NCBI GenBank assembly: GCA_005779525.1
Contig: SXIZ01000134.1
Coordinates: 1 to 16,374, forward strand
Reading direction: 5' to 3'
DNA length: 16,374 nt
Source: Methylococcaceae bacterium
GTDB lineage: Bacteria; Pseudomonadota; Gammaproteobacteria; Methylococcales; Methylomonadaceae
Shown: positions 1-6,960 of the stretch, one piece after another
How the letters are laid out: each line of letters begins with the position of its first letter
Numbering within the stretch: position 1 is the first letter of the stretch
The notes under the pieces: generated by a model
What the model saw: only the letters and a program-made list of their open reading frames with translations
What the model was told of the DNA's origin: nothing
Database searches by the model: none
Made by a program: the position numbers and the translations under genes

Positions 1-2477
1 TACTGTCTTCGTGCCGCATTGCGGGCGTTGATTTCTGGCAGATACAAGCGACGGCCAAATAAGGTTTCCACATAACCTTGTTGCTTGGCTTGTTCTTTAA
101 TGCGCTCCATATAGTCGCGCACTCCTGGATACCGAGCAAAATATAAATCAATATACGCCTGTGCCTGATTCCGCCCCAAGCCCAGTTGTTGCGCCAGCCC
201 AAACGCCGACATACCATAAATCAAGCCAAAATTAATCGCTTTAGCAGAACGACGGAGTTCATGGGTGACTTGCTCGGGTGGCACGCCAAACACTTCGGCC
301 GCGGTGGCCCGATGAATATCTTGCGCTTGCTGAAAGGCTTGCACTAAGCCGTTATCTTCAGAGAGATGCGCCATAATGCGTAATTCAATTTGCGAATAAT
401 CTGCCGCTACCAGTTTATATCCGGGTGGCGCGATAAAGGCTTGCCGGATTTTGCGGCCTTCTTCACTGCGAATTGGAATATTTTGTAGGTTAGGATCAGA
501 AGAGGATAAACGTCCGGTCGCAGTCACCGCTTGGTGATACGAGGTATGCACCCGCCCGGTTTTGCGATTAATTTGCTGCGGTAATTTATCGGTATACGTG
601 GATTTTAACTTGCTTAAACTGCGATGCTCCAAAATCAATTTGGGTAAGTCATAGTCTAGCGCCAATTCCTGTAACACCGATTCATCGGTCGAGGGTTGTC
701 CAGTAGGTGTTTTCTTCAGCACGGGCAAGTTCAATTTGTCGTATAAAATGCTTTGAATTTGTTTAGGTGAGCCTAGATTAAATACTTGCCCTGCAATTTC
801 ATGGGTATCGTGTTCCAAACTGTTAATCTGGCGACTTAATTCCATGCTCTGCTGCGCCAGTAAATCGGCATCAATCAACACCCCGTGATGTTCGATGCGC
901 TCAATCACTGTCAGTAACGGCATTTCCAATTCTTGATACAACTTTAATAATGCCGCTTGTGCCTGTAAATTACTGAATAGCACTTGATGCAAACGTAGGG
1001 TAATATCCGCATCCTCGGCCGCATAAGGTGTGGCTTGTTCGAGTGCGACTTCCGCAAACGGGATTTGCTTGGCACCTTTACCTGCCACCTCTTCGTAGCT
1101 GATGGTGGTCACGCCTAAATAATACTGTGCGAGATCATCCATATTATGTTTGGTGGCGGTGCTATTCAGCACATACGATTGCAGCATGGTGTCATGCGCC
1201 ACGCCATGCAAGGTGATGCCGTGATTACGTAATACATGCGCATCGTATTTTAAATTCTGCCCGACTTTGAGCTGCTGAGGATTTTCTAACAAGGGTTTAA
1301 GTTGCTGCAATACCTGCTCGCGTGGCAATTGCTCTGGGGCATCGACATAGGTATGCGCTAATGGCACATAGGCTGCTTTGCCGGGGGTACAGGCAAATGA
1401 AACTCCAACAATCTCGGCCTGCGCATAATCTAGGCTAGTAGTTTCGGTATCAAAGGCAAACAATTCCGCCGTGCTTAATACCTGCAGCCAAGCATCCAAA
1501 GCGGCCTGCGTCAGCACAGTCTCATATTCGATAGTGCTCGGAGCGACGGGCGCTGCCTCGGCAGTTGCGCCTGGAGGTGTTGGGGTAGGCGCATCCGTGG
1601 CTGGAAAATCAGGCGGCGGGGTTTCATTATCTATTTGCCGTAACCAAGCAGAAAAACCCAATTGCGTGAGCAAGGCTTTGAGTTCCGCCGTATCAATCGC
1701 TTTGCGTTTTAAATCGCTAAACTCCAAGTCCAATGGCACATCGCATTTAATAGTGGTTAACTGTCGCGATAACGCCAACTGCCCCAAATTATTGCGCAGT
1801 TGTTCTCCGACTTTACCGCTAATTTGGGTCGCATTGGCTACGAGATTATCTAAATCGCCGTATTGCGTTAACCATTTGGCCGCCGTCTTTTCACCGACAC
1901 TTGGAATACCCGGAATATTGTCCGACTTGTCCCCCATCAAGGCCAGAAAATCAATAATTTGATTCGGTTGCACGCCAAATTTTTCATACACCCCCGCAAT
2001 ATCCATGCGTTTATTGGACATGGAATCTTCCAGAATAATATGCTCATTGACCAACTGCGCCATATCCTTATCGCCAGTAGAGATCACCACATCAAAATCT
2101 TGCTGCACCGCCCAGTGCGCTAAAGTGCCTAACACATCATCCGCTTCAACGTCAGGAATCATAATCAACGGCAAGCCCATGGTGCGAATCAACTGATGCA
2201 AGGGTGCAATCTGCACCCGCAATTCTTCGGCCATCGGCGGTCTATGCGCTTTATACTCAGCAAACAGTGCGTGACGGAAATTTTTACCCGGCGCATCAAA
2301 CACCACGGTAAAGTAATCACTTTGATACTCGCTCAGCAAGCGGCGTAACATATTCGCCACCCCAAAAATCGCATTGGTGGGCATGCCATTGGGTGCGGAT
2401 AAATGTTGCACCGCATGAAATGCACGAAATAAAAACGAAGAGCCGTCAATCAAAATTAAACGTTGGCGTGTAGACAT
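1..2477 (-). CDS. polA: DNA polymerase I, C-terminus beyond window edge
   Basis: Family A DNA polymerase for Okazaki-fragment maturation and repair synthesis. The frame is open from an ATG at 2477 to the left edge, 825 codons against about 928 residues for E. coli Pol I, so about 100 C-terminal residues, including motif C, are off-window. The N-terminal 5'-3' exonuclease domain shows EADDVLGTLA, STGDKD and GDKSDNIPG. A Pro/Ala-rich hinge lies near residues 284-315. The 3'-5' exonuclease motifs are intact: FDTET (D343), GQNLKYD and YAAEDAD, so proofreading should work. In the polymerase domain, motif A is DYSQIELR (D693) and motif B is RRSAKAINFGLIYG (F750). All three numbered positions are exactly 12 below the E. 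coli numbers, which argues against frameshifts. The gene is transcribed away from the rest of the window and has no clear Shine-Dalgarno. Identification is near certain. Confidence 0.97.
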   Translation of the reverse strand, partial: MSTRQRLILIDGSSFLFRAFHAVQHLSAPNGMPTNAIFGVANMLRRLLSEYQSDYFTVVFDAPGKNFRHALFAEYKAHRPPMAEELRVQIAPLHQLIRTMGLPLIMIPDVEADDVLGTLAHWAVQQDFDVVISTGDKDMAQLVNEHIILEDSMSNKRMDIAGVYEKFGVQPNQIIDFLALMGDKSDNIPGIPSVGEKTAAKWLTQYGDLDNLVANATQISGKVGEQLRNNLGQLALSRQLTTIKCDVPLDLEFSDLKRKAIDTAELKALLTQLGFSAWLRQIDNETPPPDFPATDAPTPTPPGATAEAAPVAPSTIEYETVLTQAALDAWLQVLSTAELFAFDTETTSLDYAQAEIVGVSFACTPGKAAYVPLAHTYVDAPEQLPREQVLQQLKPLLENPQQLKVGQNLKYDAHVLRNHGITLHGVAHDTMLQSYVLNSTATKHNMDDLAQYYLGVTTISYEEVAGKGAKQIPFAEVALEQATPYAAEDADITLRLHQVLFSNLQAQAALLKLYQELEMPLLTVIERIEHHGVLIDADLLAQQSMELSRQINSLEHDTHEIAGQVFNLGSPKQIQSILYDKLNLPVLKKTPTGQPSTDESVLQELALDYDLPKLILEHRSLSKLKSTYTDKLPQQINRKTGRVHTSYHQAVTATGRLSSSDPNLQNIPIRSEEGRKIRQAFIAPPGYKLVAADYSQIELRIMAHLSEDNGLVQAFQQAQDIHRATAAEVFGVPPEQVTHELRRSAKAINFGLIYGMSAFGLAQQLGLGRNQAQAYIDLYFARYPGVRDYMERIKEQAKQQGYVETLFGRRLYLPEINARNAARRQ

Positions 2478-2610
2478 GATGGTAAGTGGCACTTTAGAAA
2501 AAAAAATGGATGCACAAGGCACACCGCTAGCGCAGAACTTTATCACAGTTTTAACACTTCAACATCCGCCACGCTCACCCGGCAATATCGCTAGCTAAAT
2601 GACTTTCCTT

Positions 2611-2660
2611 GAACGTGTTTTTATTTCAACTCGACATTATAAAATTGACTAAATCCTAGC
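2611..2660. repeat. Partial copy of the phoU-phoB repeat element
   Basis: The 19 bases at 2632-2650 (CGACATTATAAAATTGACT) recur exactly at 13798-13816. Weaker similarity extends left through a TTTTTATTTC run to GAAC at 2611 and right to CTAG at 2660. It matches only the right-hand end of the 149-bp element between phoU and phoB; the internal palindrome is absent. A CTAG at 2591 could mark a decayed left end, but that match is poor. I read it as a solo end or internally deleted derivative. Confidence 0.6.
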
Positions 2661-2668
2661 CTATTGTA

Positions 2669-2697
2669 TTGATAAAGATTCTTTAAGTCCGTATCAA
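2669..2697 (+). promoter_or_regulatory. Possible sigma-70 promoter for the EF-hand/YidB-like gene
   Basis: TTGATA at 2669-2674 and TATCAA at 2692-2697 are separated by 17 bases, matching the -35 and -10 consensus at 5/6 and 4/6 positions. The two hexamers are also an inverted repeat of each other, so this could instead be an operator. It lies about 130 bases upstream of the start at 2827. The remaining bases between polA and this gene show nothing else I can support apart from the repeat copy. Confidence 0.3.
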
Positions 2698-2826
2698 GAG
2701 ATTCATCTATAAATACTTCTAATAATGACTAAACCAGAGTAATATCTTGCTAGTGTGCAGCGTCAGTTTTTAATGTTGCACGCAGGCCAATTACACTTTA
2801 AAACAAACACGATGAGGGATACGAGT

Positions 2827-3264
2827 ATGGATATGAATCAAGTCATGCAGGTAGGGGCACAATTTTTTCAAGCACGTTTAGATAGTAATCAGGATGGACA
2901 GGTAGATGCAACAGAGATCGCGAATGCCTTATCCGGTTTGATCAGCAATGAACAAGGGCAGTTGGATCTTGCAGGCTTGGTCGGCAAAATGCAAAGCAGT
3001 AATTTGATGGACTTAGCTAGCTCTTGGCTTGGGGATGGGCCAAATGCTGCGATTCAGCCAGAACAATTAAGCCAGTTGTTTAGCCAAGAGCAGATTGCAG
3101 GATTTGCCGCGAAACTTGGAATTTCCCCAGACACTGCGCTGAATGGTTTAGCGAATGCGCTGCCAGAAGTGGTGAATAACGCTTCGAGTGGCGGCTCATT
3201 ACTGGATGCGGTGGGCGGTGTTTCAGGCGCCCTCAATTTAGCGGGAAAATTATTCGGTCGTTAA
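2827..3264 (+). CDS. EF-hand plus YidB-like (DUF937) small protein
   Basis: A 145-residue protein. Residues 19-30 (DSNQDGQVDATE) form a textbook 12-residue EF-hand calcium loop, with D19, N21, D23, Q25, D27 and E30 in the ligand positions. The remainder resembles the YidB/DUF937 family: an ASSWLGDGPNAAIQPEQL stretch near residues 63-80, then QIAGFAAKLGIS and LPEVVNN. There is no signal peptide or membrane segment. The start at 2827 is chosen because GAGGG at 2814-2818 sits 8 bases upstream; the frame is open further upstream to a GTG at 2755, but that part has no comparable ribosome site. The gene stands alone, convergent with the 3330-4106 gene. Family function is unknown to me; calcium binding is inferred from the loop only. 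Confidence 0.85.
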   Translation: MDMNQVMQVGAQFFQARLDSNQDGQVDATEIANALSGLISNEQGQLDLAGLVGKMQSSNLMDLASSWLGDGPNAAIQPEQLSQLFSQEQIAGFAAKLGISPDTALNGLANALPEVVNNASSGGSLLDAVGGVSGALNLAGKLFGR

Positions 3265-3273
3265 CAGCGTTTT

Positions 3274-3308
3274 TGACGTAATCCTTCAGTACCCGGAGGA
3301 TTACGTCA
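3274..3308. terminator. 12-bp perfect hairpin between convergent genes
   Basis: TGACGTAATCCT (3274-3285) and AGGATTACGTCA (3297-3308) are exact reverse complements around an 11-base loop. The only T-run lies 5' of the stem on the plus strand, so neither direction has a canonical U-tail. It lies between the stops of two convergent genes (3264 and 3330), which suggests a shared transcript-end or 3'-stabilising structure rather than a classic intrinsic terminator. Confidence 0.5.
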
Positions 3309-3329
3309 GTCATCTCAGTCTAAACAGCG

Positions 3330-4106
3330 TTAATTTTCTTCGGTCGCTTCGCTTTGATAGTTACGATAATTAATCGAAACCTTAAGCCCTGCGAAACGTC
3401 CAGACATTTTAACCAACTCATGCGTTTTTAAATCAAAGGTTAAACGAACTGCATTCAGCGCGCGGTCTTCATAGCCTTTTTCGATCACCGTGGTTTGTAA
3501 CATAAAATGATAGCGATAAACTTCAGTTTCGGTTTCGGTGATAATTTCTAACGGTGCGCCCAGCTTGGCGACCACGTGATCTTTTAGCGGTAATTGCCCC
3601 ACAATCTTTTTAATGGATTCTGGATTGGTGCGTAATTGTTTAGCGCCCTCGTTAATATCCGCACCTGCAATTGAACGTAAGGAAGCTTCTAAAAAATTTG
3701 CGGGGGCGATTTGCAAAAATAACGGTGAAAACGTCCAAGCCACCAATTGTTGATGAGGGTGTTTATTGAACTGTAAATCAAAGAAAAAACTGATTTCTGG
3801 TTGCAGAATATTGCCTTGTTCGTCAACTTTTTTAAACAAGTAACGCCACACTCGTCCATGCTCTAAAGGCCATGACTCGCTGGCACGGAGCTTGGACATG
3901 GTCACAAAGTCCTCGCTGAATAAAATGGGATTTTTAAATTCCAGCGTAAAGTCATCTTTAGCTTTGATCGCAAAATTTTTATCAAATTCATTGAGCTGCA
4001 AATAGGTTTGATAGGCTCTAAACCATGCCAAACAGCCAGTTAATACTATCGAAAATAGCACTATAACGCTGATTTTCCAGGCTTTAGATTTGAGTAAAGT
4101 GGACAT
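3330..4106 (-). CDS. Uncharacterised membrane-anchored or lipoprotein
   Basis: A 258-residue protein I do not recognise. Its N-terminus is MSTLLKSKAWKI followed by a hydrophobic stretch ending in VLTGC, a good lipobox with C25 as the lipidation site. It could therefore be a lipoprotein or, if uncleaved, a single-pass inner-membrane protein. The rest is a soluble domain of about 230 residues, rich in aromatic and charged residues, with no repeats and no cysteine after C25. It starts 23 bases after the hslO stop on the same strand, so the two are probably co-transcribed. That places it near a redox-stress chaperone but does not establish function. The start has only a weak upstream GGCAGG. Confidence 0.8.
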   Translation of the reverse strand: MSTLLKSKAWKISVIVLFSIVLTGCLAWFRAYQTYLQLNEFDKNFAIKAKDDFTLEFKNPILFSEDFVTMSKLRASESWPLEHGRVWRYLFKKVDEQGNILQPEISFFFDLQFNKHPHQQLVAWTFSPLFLQIAPANFLEASLRSIAGADINEGAKQLRTNPESIKKIVGQLPLKDHVVAKLGAPLEIITETETEVYRYHFMLQTTVIEKGYEDRALNAVRLTFDLKTHELVKMSGRFAGLKVSINYRNYQSEATEEN

Positions 4107-4129
4107 AGTTTGCCTGCCAACGAGGGGGG

Positions 4130-4996
4130 TTAGTGACGCGTGTCGTTATTGCTGAGGCCAGTCATCAAAATACGTTCAACATCGACCCGATCAAACGTAT
4201 AGCGGTGACTACAGAACTCACAAACAACCTCGACCAGTTCTTGTTCTTCTAAAATAATTTCCAATTCTGCACGCCCTAACGAGAATAAGGTGTTTTCTAT
4301 TTTTTGATTAGAGCAATTACACGCAAAACTGACAGGCTCTGCGTCAAAAATTCGCACTTGATCTTCATTGAATAAACGGTACAAAACGTCTTCTGCGGAT
4401 AAGGTAAACAACTCGGTTTCAGTGATGGTATTCGCTAACATACACACCCGCTCCCAATCTTCTTGTTTGCTGTTCTCTGACCCTGGCAACTGTTGCAAAA
4501 ATAAGCCTGCAGCATGCTGCGCATTCGCAAATAACCAAATACGCGTCGGTAATTGTTCAGACTGATCAAAATAGGTTTGAATAGCCTGCGCGAAATTTTC
4601 ACCGAGTAGCGGCGCAATGCCTTGGTAGGGTTCAGCATTTTCAGATTCAATAGTGATCACTAAATAACCTTCGCCGAACACTTGCTCAAGCGAGCCCTGA
4701 GGCACATCATCCTGACAGCGCACTAAGCCACGGAGTGTTTTCGCATGTGTCGCTTGCGCAACTAAAGTCTTCAGCGGCCCTTGACCTTGTGCTTGAATTA
4801 TCAGTGATCCTTTGAATTTAACAGTAGCGGATAACAATACTGCAGCCACTAATGCTTGACCCAGTATGGTATGTGCTTGCGCATTACCCTGTTGGTGTTG
4901 TTTTGCGCTTTGCCAGCTTTGTTCTAAACGCAGCCATTCGCCACGTACGCCAAGTTCTTCAAAAATAAATCGCCTTAAAATATCTTGCTCGTTCAT
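4130..4996 (-). CDS. hslO: Hsp33, redox-regulated holdase chaperone
   Basis: Cytoplasmic chaperone activated by oxidation. In the reduced state four cysteines hold zinc; oxidants such as hypochlorite or peroxide plus heat release the zinc, unfold the linker and switch on client binding. The 288 residues are close to the usual length (about 292). The zinc site is intact: CNC at 226 and 228, and CEFC at 259 and 262. The N-terminal region carries the expected GQALVAAVLLSATVKFKGSLIIQAQG core. The gene is divergent from msrA across a 178-base gap, so two oxidative protein-damage functions share an intergenic region. It is the first gene of a probable two-gene unit. No sigma-32-type promoter was found upstream. 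Confidence 0.95.
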   Translation of the reverse strand: MNEQDILRRFIFEELGVRGEWLRLEQSWQSAKQHQQGNAQAHTILGQALVAAVLLSATVKFKGSLIIQAQGQGPLKTLVAQATHAKTLRGLVRCQDDVPQGSLEQVFGEGYLVITIESENAEPYQGIAPLLGENFAQAIQTYFDQSEQLPTRIWLFANAQHAAGLFLQQLPGSENSKQEDWERVCMLANTITETELFTLSAEDVLYRLFNEDQVRIFDAEPVSFACNCSNQKIENTLFSLGRAELEIILEEQELVEVVCEFCSHRYTFDRVDVERILMTGLSNNDTRH

Positions 4997-5069
4997 GTAA
5001 GTTACGGGTTCCAGCTGAGGACTTCGACAATAGAATCATAAATTTGCAGTGCATGGATAGCTAAATATT

Positions 5070-5079
5070 GTGCTAGCAC
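5070..5079. promoter_or_regulatory. Perfect 10-bp palindrome in the hslO-msrA divergent gap
   Basis: GTGCTAGCAC reads the same on both strands and lies about midway between the divergent hslO and msrA starts, with an AT-rich TATAAA (5087-5092) just to its right. A shared operator is possible, but a 10-base palindrome alone is weak evidence and I cannot match it to a known regulator. Confidence 0.25.
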
Positions 5080-5174
5080 GACCACCTATAAAGACATATT
5101 ATCATTATCAAGTAGCAAAATCGTAGTTAAACGTGTCTAATAATGATTACCCCGTTTTGCACAGAGAGGCCATG

Positions 5175-5804
5175 ATGTTTTTTAAATCCGCAAAGTTACA
5201 AATGCCTTCCCCCGAACAGTGCCTGCCTGGACGCGCCACGGAAATGCCTTTAAGCAATCGTCATCTAGTCCTGGGTAACCCACTACGTCCCCCGTTTCCA
5301 GAGCATCTCAATCAAATCGTATTCGCGATGGGGTGTTTTTGGGGCGTTGAACGCAAATTTTGGCAGCAAGCCGGGGTCTACAGCACGGCAGTCGGCTACA
5401 CCAATGGCATCACCCCCAATCCCAGCTACGATGAGTTATGCACAGGCTTAACGGGACATACTGAGGCAGTGTTAGTGGTGTTTGATCCGCAGCAGTTAAG
5501 TTATCTACAGTTACTACAACTTTTTTGGGAAGCTCACGATCCAACACAAGGCATGCGCCAAGGAAATGATGTGGGCACCCAGTATCGGTCGGGTATTTAT
5601 ACCTTCGATGAGCAGCAATTACAGATCGCTGCAACCAGTCGCGACCACTATCAAAGCTGTTTGACGCACGCTGGCTTAGGTAAAATTACGACGGAAATTG
5701 TACCTTTAAAACAGTTTTATTATGCTGAGGAATATCATCAGCAATATTTAGCCAAAAATCCTAATGGTTACTGTGGCTTGGCGGGATGTAACGTGCGTTA
5801 TTAA
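5175..5804 (+). CDS. msrA: Peptide methionine-S-sulfoxide reductase
   Basis: Reduces the S-epimer of methionine sulfoxide in proteins using thioredoxin. The catalytic GCFWG motif is present with the nucleophile at C54 (counting from the 5175 start), followed by VERKFWQ and a GYTNG/NPSYDE segment. Candidate resolving cysteines are C200 and C205 in the tail (YCGLAGC); in E. coli they are 8 apart, here 5. The protein has 209 residues against 212 in E. coli, and the N-terminal extension (LPGRATEMPL) matches that class. The frame opens at a GTG at 5133, but ATG 5175 is preferred: AGAGAGG lies 5 bases upstream, and MFFKSAKL aligns with the E. coli start. ATG 5172 is an alternative. No MsrB domain is fused. 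Confidence 0.95.
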   Translation: MFFKSAKLQMPSPEQCLPGRATEMPLSNRHLVLGNPLRPPFPEHLNQIVFAMGCFWGVERKFWQQAGVYSTAVGYTNGITPNPSYDELCTGLTGHTEAVLVVFDPQQLSYLQLLQLFWEAHDPTQGMRQGNDVGTQYRSGIYTFDEQQLQIAATSRDHYQSCLTHAGLGKITTEIVPLKQFYYAEEYHQQYLAKNPNGYCGLAGCNVRY

Positions 5805-5819
5805 GCAAAAATTACAGGC

Positions 5820-5849
5820 AAAAAAAAGGCGGTTATAGTTAACCGCCTT
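5820..5849 (-). terminator. Intrinsic terminator, canonical in the minus direction
   Basis: AAGGCGGTTA (5826-5835) pairs with TAACCGCCTT (5840-5849) around a 4-base loop, a 10-bp stem. On the minus strand it is followed by eight Ts (complement of 5820-5827), the classic intrinsic terminator form. On the plus strand, after msrA, the downstream sequence is GAAGAATTATTT, a poor U-tract. It may act in both directions, but its best fit is to a minus-strand transcript starting between here and about 6130. Confidence 0.75.
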
Positions 5850-5972
5850 GAAGAATTATTTAGGAGAATATAACGCGTAATCTAGCTGGATAAAATGAAA
5901 AGCTAATATTCGAGTTAATAATAGCAACTGGGTAAGTAAATTAAAATGTGACATATTGTCGCAGGTAGATTC

Positions 5973-6050
5973 CTAGGTTATTTCACAGTATTCCAGATCT
6001 TTTTTACCTTGCATATCAGTATGATTTATATCAACTTTACTCAAAAACAA
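5973..6050 (-). CDS. Possible 25-residue peptide with strong ribosome site
   Basis: On the minus strand AGGAGG (complement of 6061-6066), a full Shine-Dalgarno core, sits 10 bases before a TTG at 6050. From there 25 codons run to a TAG at 5973-5975. The peptide begins MFLSKVDINHTDMQ and ends DLEYCEIT; it is hydrophilic, with one cysteine and no membrane segment. It is followed by the minus-strand terminator at 5820-5849, so a transcript of about 250 bases is conceivable. I recognise no family. The TTG start, short length and lack of a convincing promoter keep confidence low. The rest of the 5805-6132 gap shows no other gene. Confidence 0.25.
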   Translation of the reverse strand: MFLSKVDINHTDMQGKKDLEYCEIT

Positions 6051-6132
6051 CTCTCTATCCCCTCCTAATTGTTGTATGAACCATTTAATATTGCGGTTTA
6101 GTTCACATAAAAAATGATATTTGGAATAGTAC

Positions 6133-6750
6133 ATGAGTGATACAACTAACAAAATTATCCAGCGTTATAATCGTCTGGCCCCCTATTTTGACGCACTGGA
6201 AGTCGTAATCGAAGGCTTTATTTTTAGCCGCTGGCGTAAGCGACTCTGGGCCAAGGCGCAAGGTGAGCATATTTTGGAAGTCGGCGTTGGTACAGGAAAA
6301 AATTTTCGTTTTTATCCGAAAGACGCGCGCATTACAGCTATCGATTTTAGCCCAGGGATGTTGGCACGCGCCCAACATAAACGTGCGCATAAGCAATTAA
6401 ATGTCCATTTAGATTTAATGGACGTGGAACGTTTGTATTACGCAGATAATAGTTTTGATACCGTGGTAGCGAGCTTTGTATTTTGTTCAGTGCCTTTGCC
6501 CCGTAAAGGCTTACGCGAATTATTTCGCGTCTGCAAACCTGGAGGACAGGTCATCCTGTTGGAGCATGTCCTGAGTTCACGTCCGTTATTAGCATGGCTA
6601 ATGCGGTTGTTCAATCCTGTCGTTGTAAAGCTATTTGGCGCAAATATCGACCGGGAGACACTCAAAAACGTACAAGCCTGTGGATTTTCACAAGTCTTGG
6701 TGGATAGTTACAGTGGCGATATCTTGAAATTAATTCAGGCGATTAAATAA
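6133..6750 (+). CDS. Class I SAM-dependent methyltransferase (UbiE/PmtA-like)
   Basis: A 205-residue Rossmann-fold methyltransferase. Motif I is ILEVGVGTGKN (residues 47-57), the post-I acidic residue is D71 in AIDFSP, motif II is FDTVVASFVFCSVP (about 108-121), and a CKPGGQVILLEH segment follows. The N-terminal RYNRLAPYFDALE region and overall length resemble the UbiE/MenG and bacterial phosphatidylethanolamine N-methyltransferase (PmtA) group. The substrate cannot be decided from sequence; a lipid or small molecule is a family-based guess. It stands alone, with 328 bases from msrA and about 210 bases to pstS. The ATG at 6133 follows a weak GGA. The pst promoter lies downstream, so it is not part of the phosphate operon. 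Confidence 0.88.
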   Translation: MSDTTNKIIQRYNRLAPYFDALEVVIEGFIFSRWRKRLWAKAQGEHILEVGVGTGKNFRFYPKDARITAIDFSPGMLARAQHKRAHKQLNVHLDLMDVERLYYADNSFDTVVASFVFCSVPLPRKGLRELFRVCKPGGQVILLEHVLSSRPLLAWLMRLFNPVVVKLFGANIDRETLKNVQACGFSQVLVDSYSGDILKLIQAIK

Positions 6751-6753
6751 GTG

Positions 6754-6839
6754 TTTGCTATCAACGCACTTAGCAAATTACACTGCGTCTGGGCCGTATT
6801 ACAGCATCTGCAAGTATTCTGCAGGAACAGTTTTTTTTT
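6754..6839 (+). terminator. Weak hairpins and T9 tract after the methyltransferase
   Basis: TTTGCTA (6754-6760) pairs with TAGCAAA (6771-6777). A second short stem, CTGCA (6808-6812) with TGCAG (6820-6824), lies 6 bases before a run of nine Ts at 6831-6839. Neither stem is GC-rich, and the second is not adjacent to the T-tract, so this is an imperfect terminator candidate that would insulate pstS. Confidence 0.35.
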
Positions 6840-6896
6840 GCGTCATTACACTTGCCCACCAGTTACTGCTCATGAAGCTCAATAAAAATTATGACA

Positions 6897-6930
6897 TTGT
6901 CATAATCTTGTCATATTAAGTTCTGATAAT
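6897..6930 (+). promoter_or_regulatory. Pho box and -10 element of the pst operon promoter
   Basis: TTGTCAT at 6897-6903 and again at 6908-6914, spaced 11 bases start to start, form a near-consensus Pho box (consensus CTGTCATA-A-A/T-A-T/A-CTGTCAC/T). GATAAT at 6925-6930 sits 10 bases downstream, the expected place for the -10 element when PhoB replaces -35 recognition. The upstream half is also part of a 19-base near-palindrome (6888-6906). Predicted activation is by phosphorylated PhoB, encoded downstream at 13912. Transcription should start near 6937, which rules out the upstream ATG at 6931 as the pstS start. Confidence 0.88.
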
Positions 6931-6960
6931 ATGCGCATATTCATTTATCGGAACAACTCT

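Noticed and set aside
1471..1962. 163-codon plus-strand open frame inside the polA region
   Set aside because: It lies wholly antisense to the exonuclease and hinge part of polA, whose motifs and frame are unbroken. The translation is low-complexity, has no recognisable domain, and has no ribosome site.
5947..5963. TGTGACA-TAT-TGTCGCA as a second Pho box
   Set aside because: It is an imperfect inverted repeat rather than an 11-base-spaced direct repeat of TGTCA, and no promoter element is suitably placed for the methyltransferase gene.
6931..6960. Upstream ATG adding 10 residues to PstS
   Set aside because: The predicted transcription start from the Pho box and -10 element is near 6937, so this codon would not be in the mRNA. 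The added residues also precede an already complete signal peptide.
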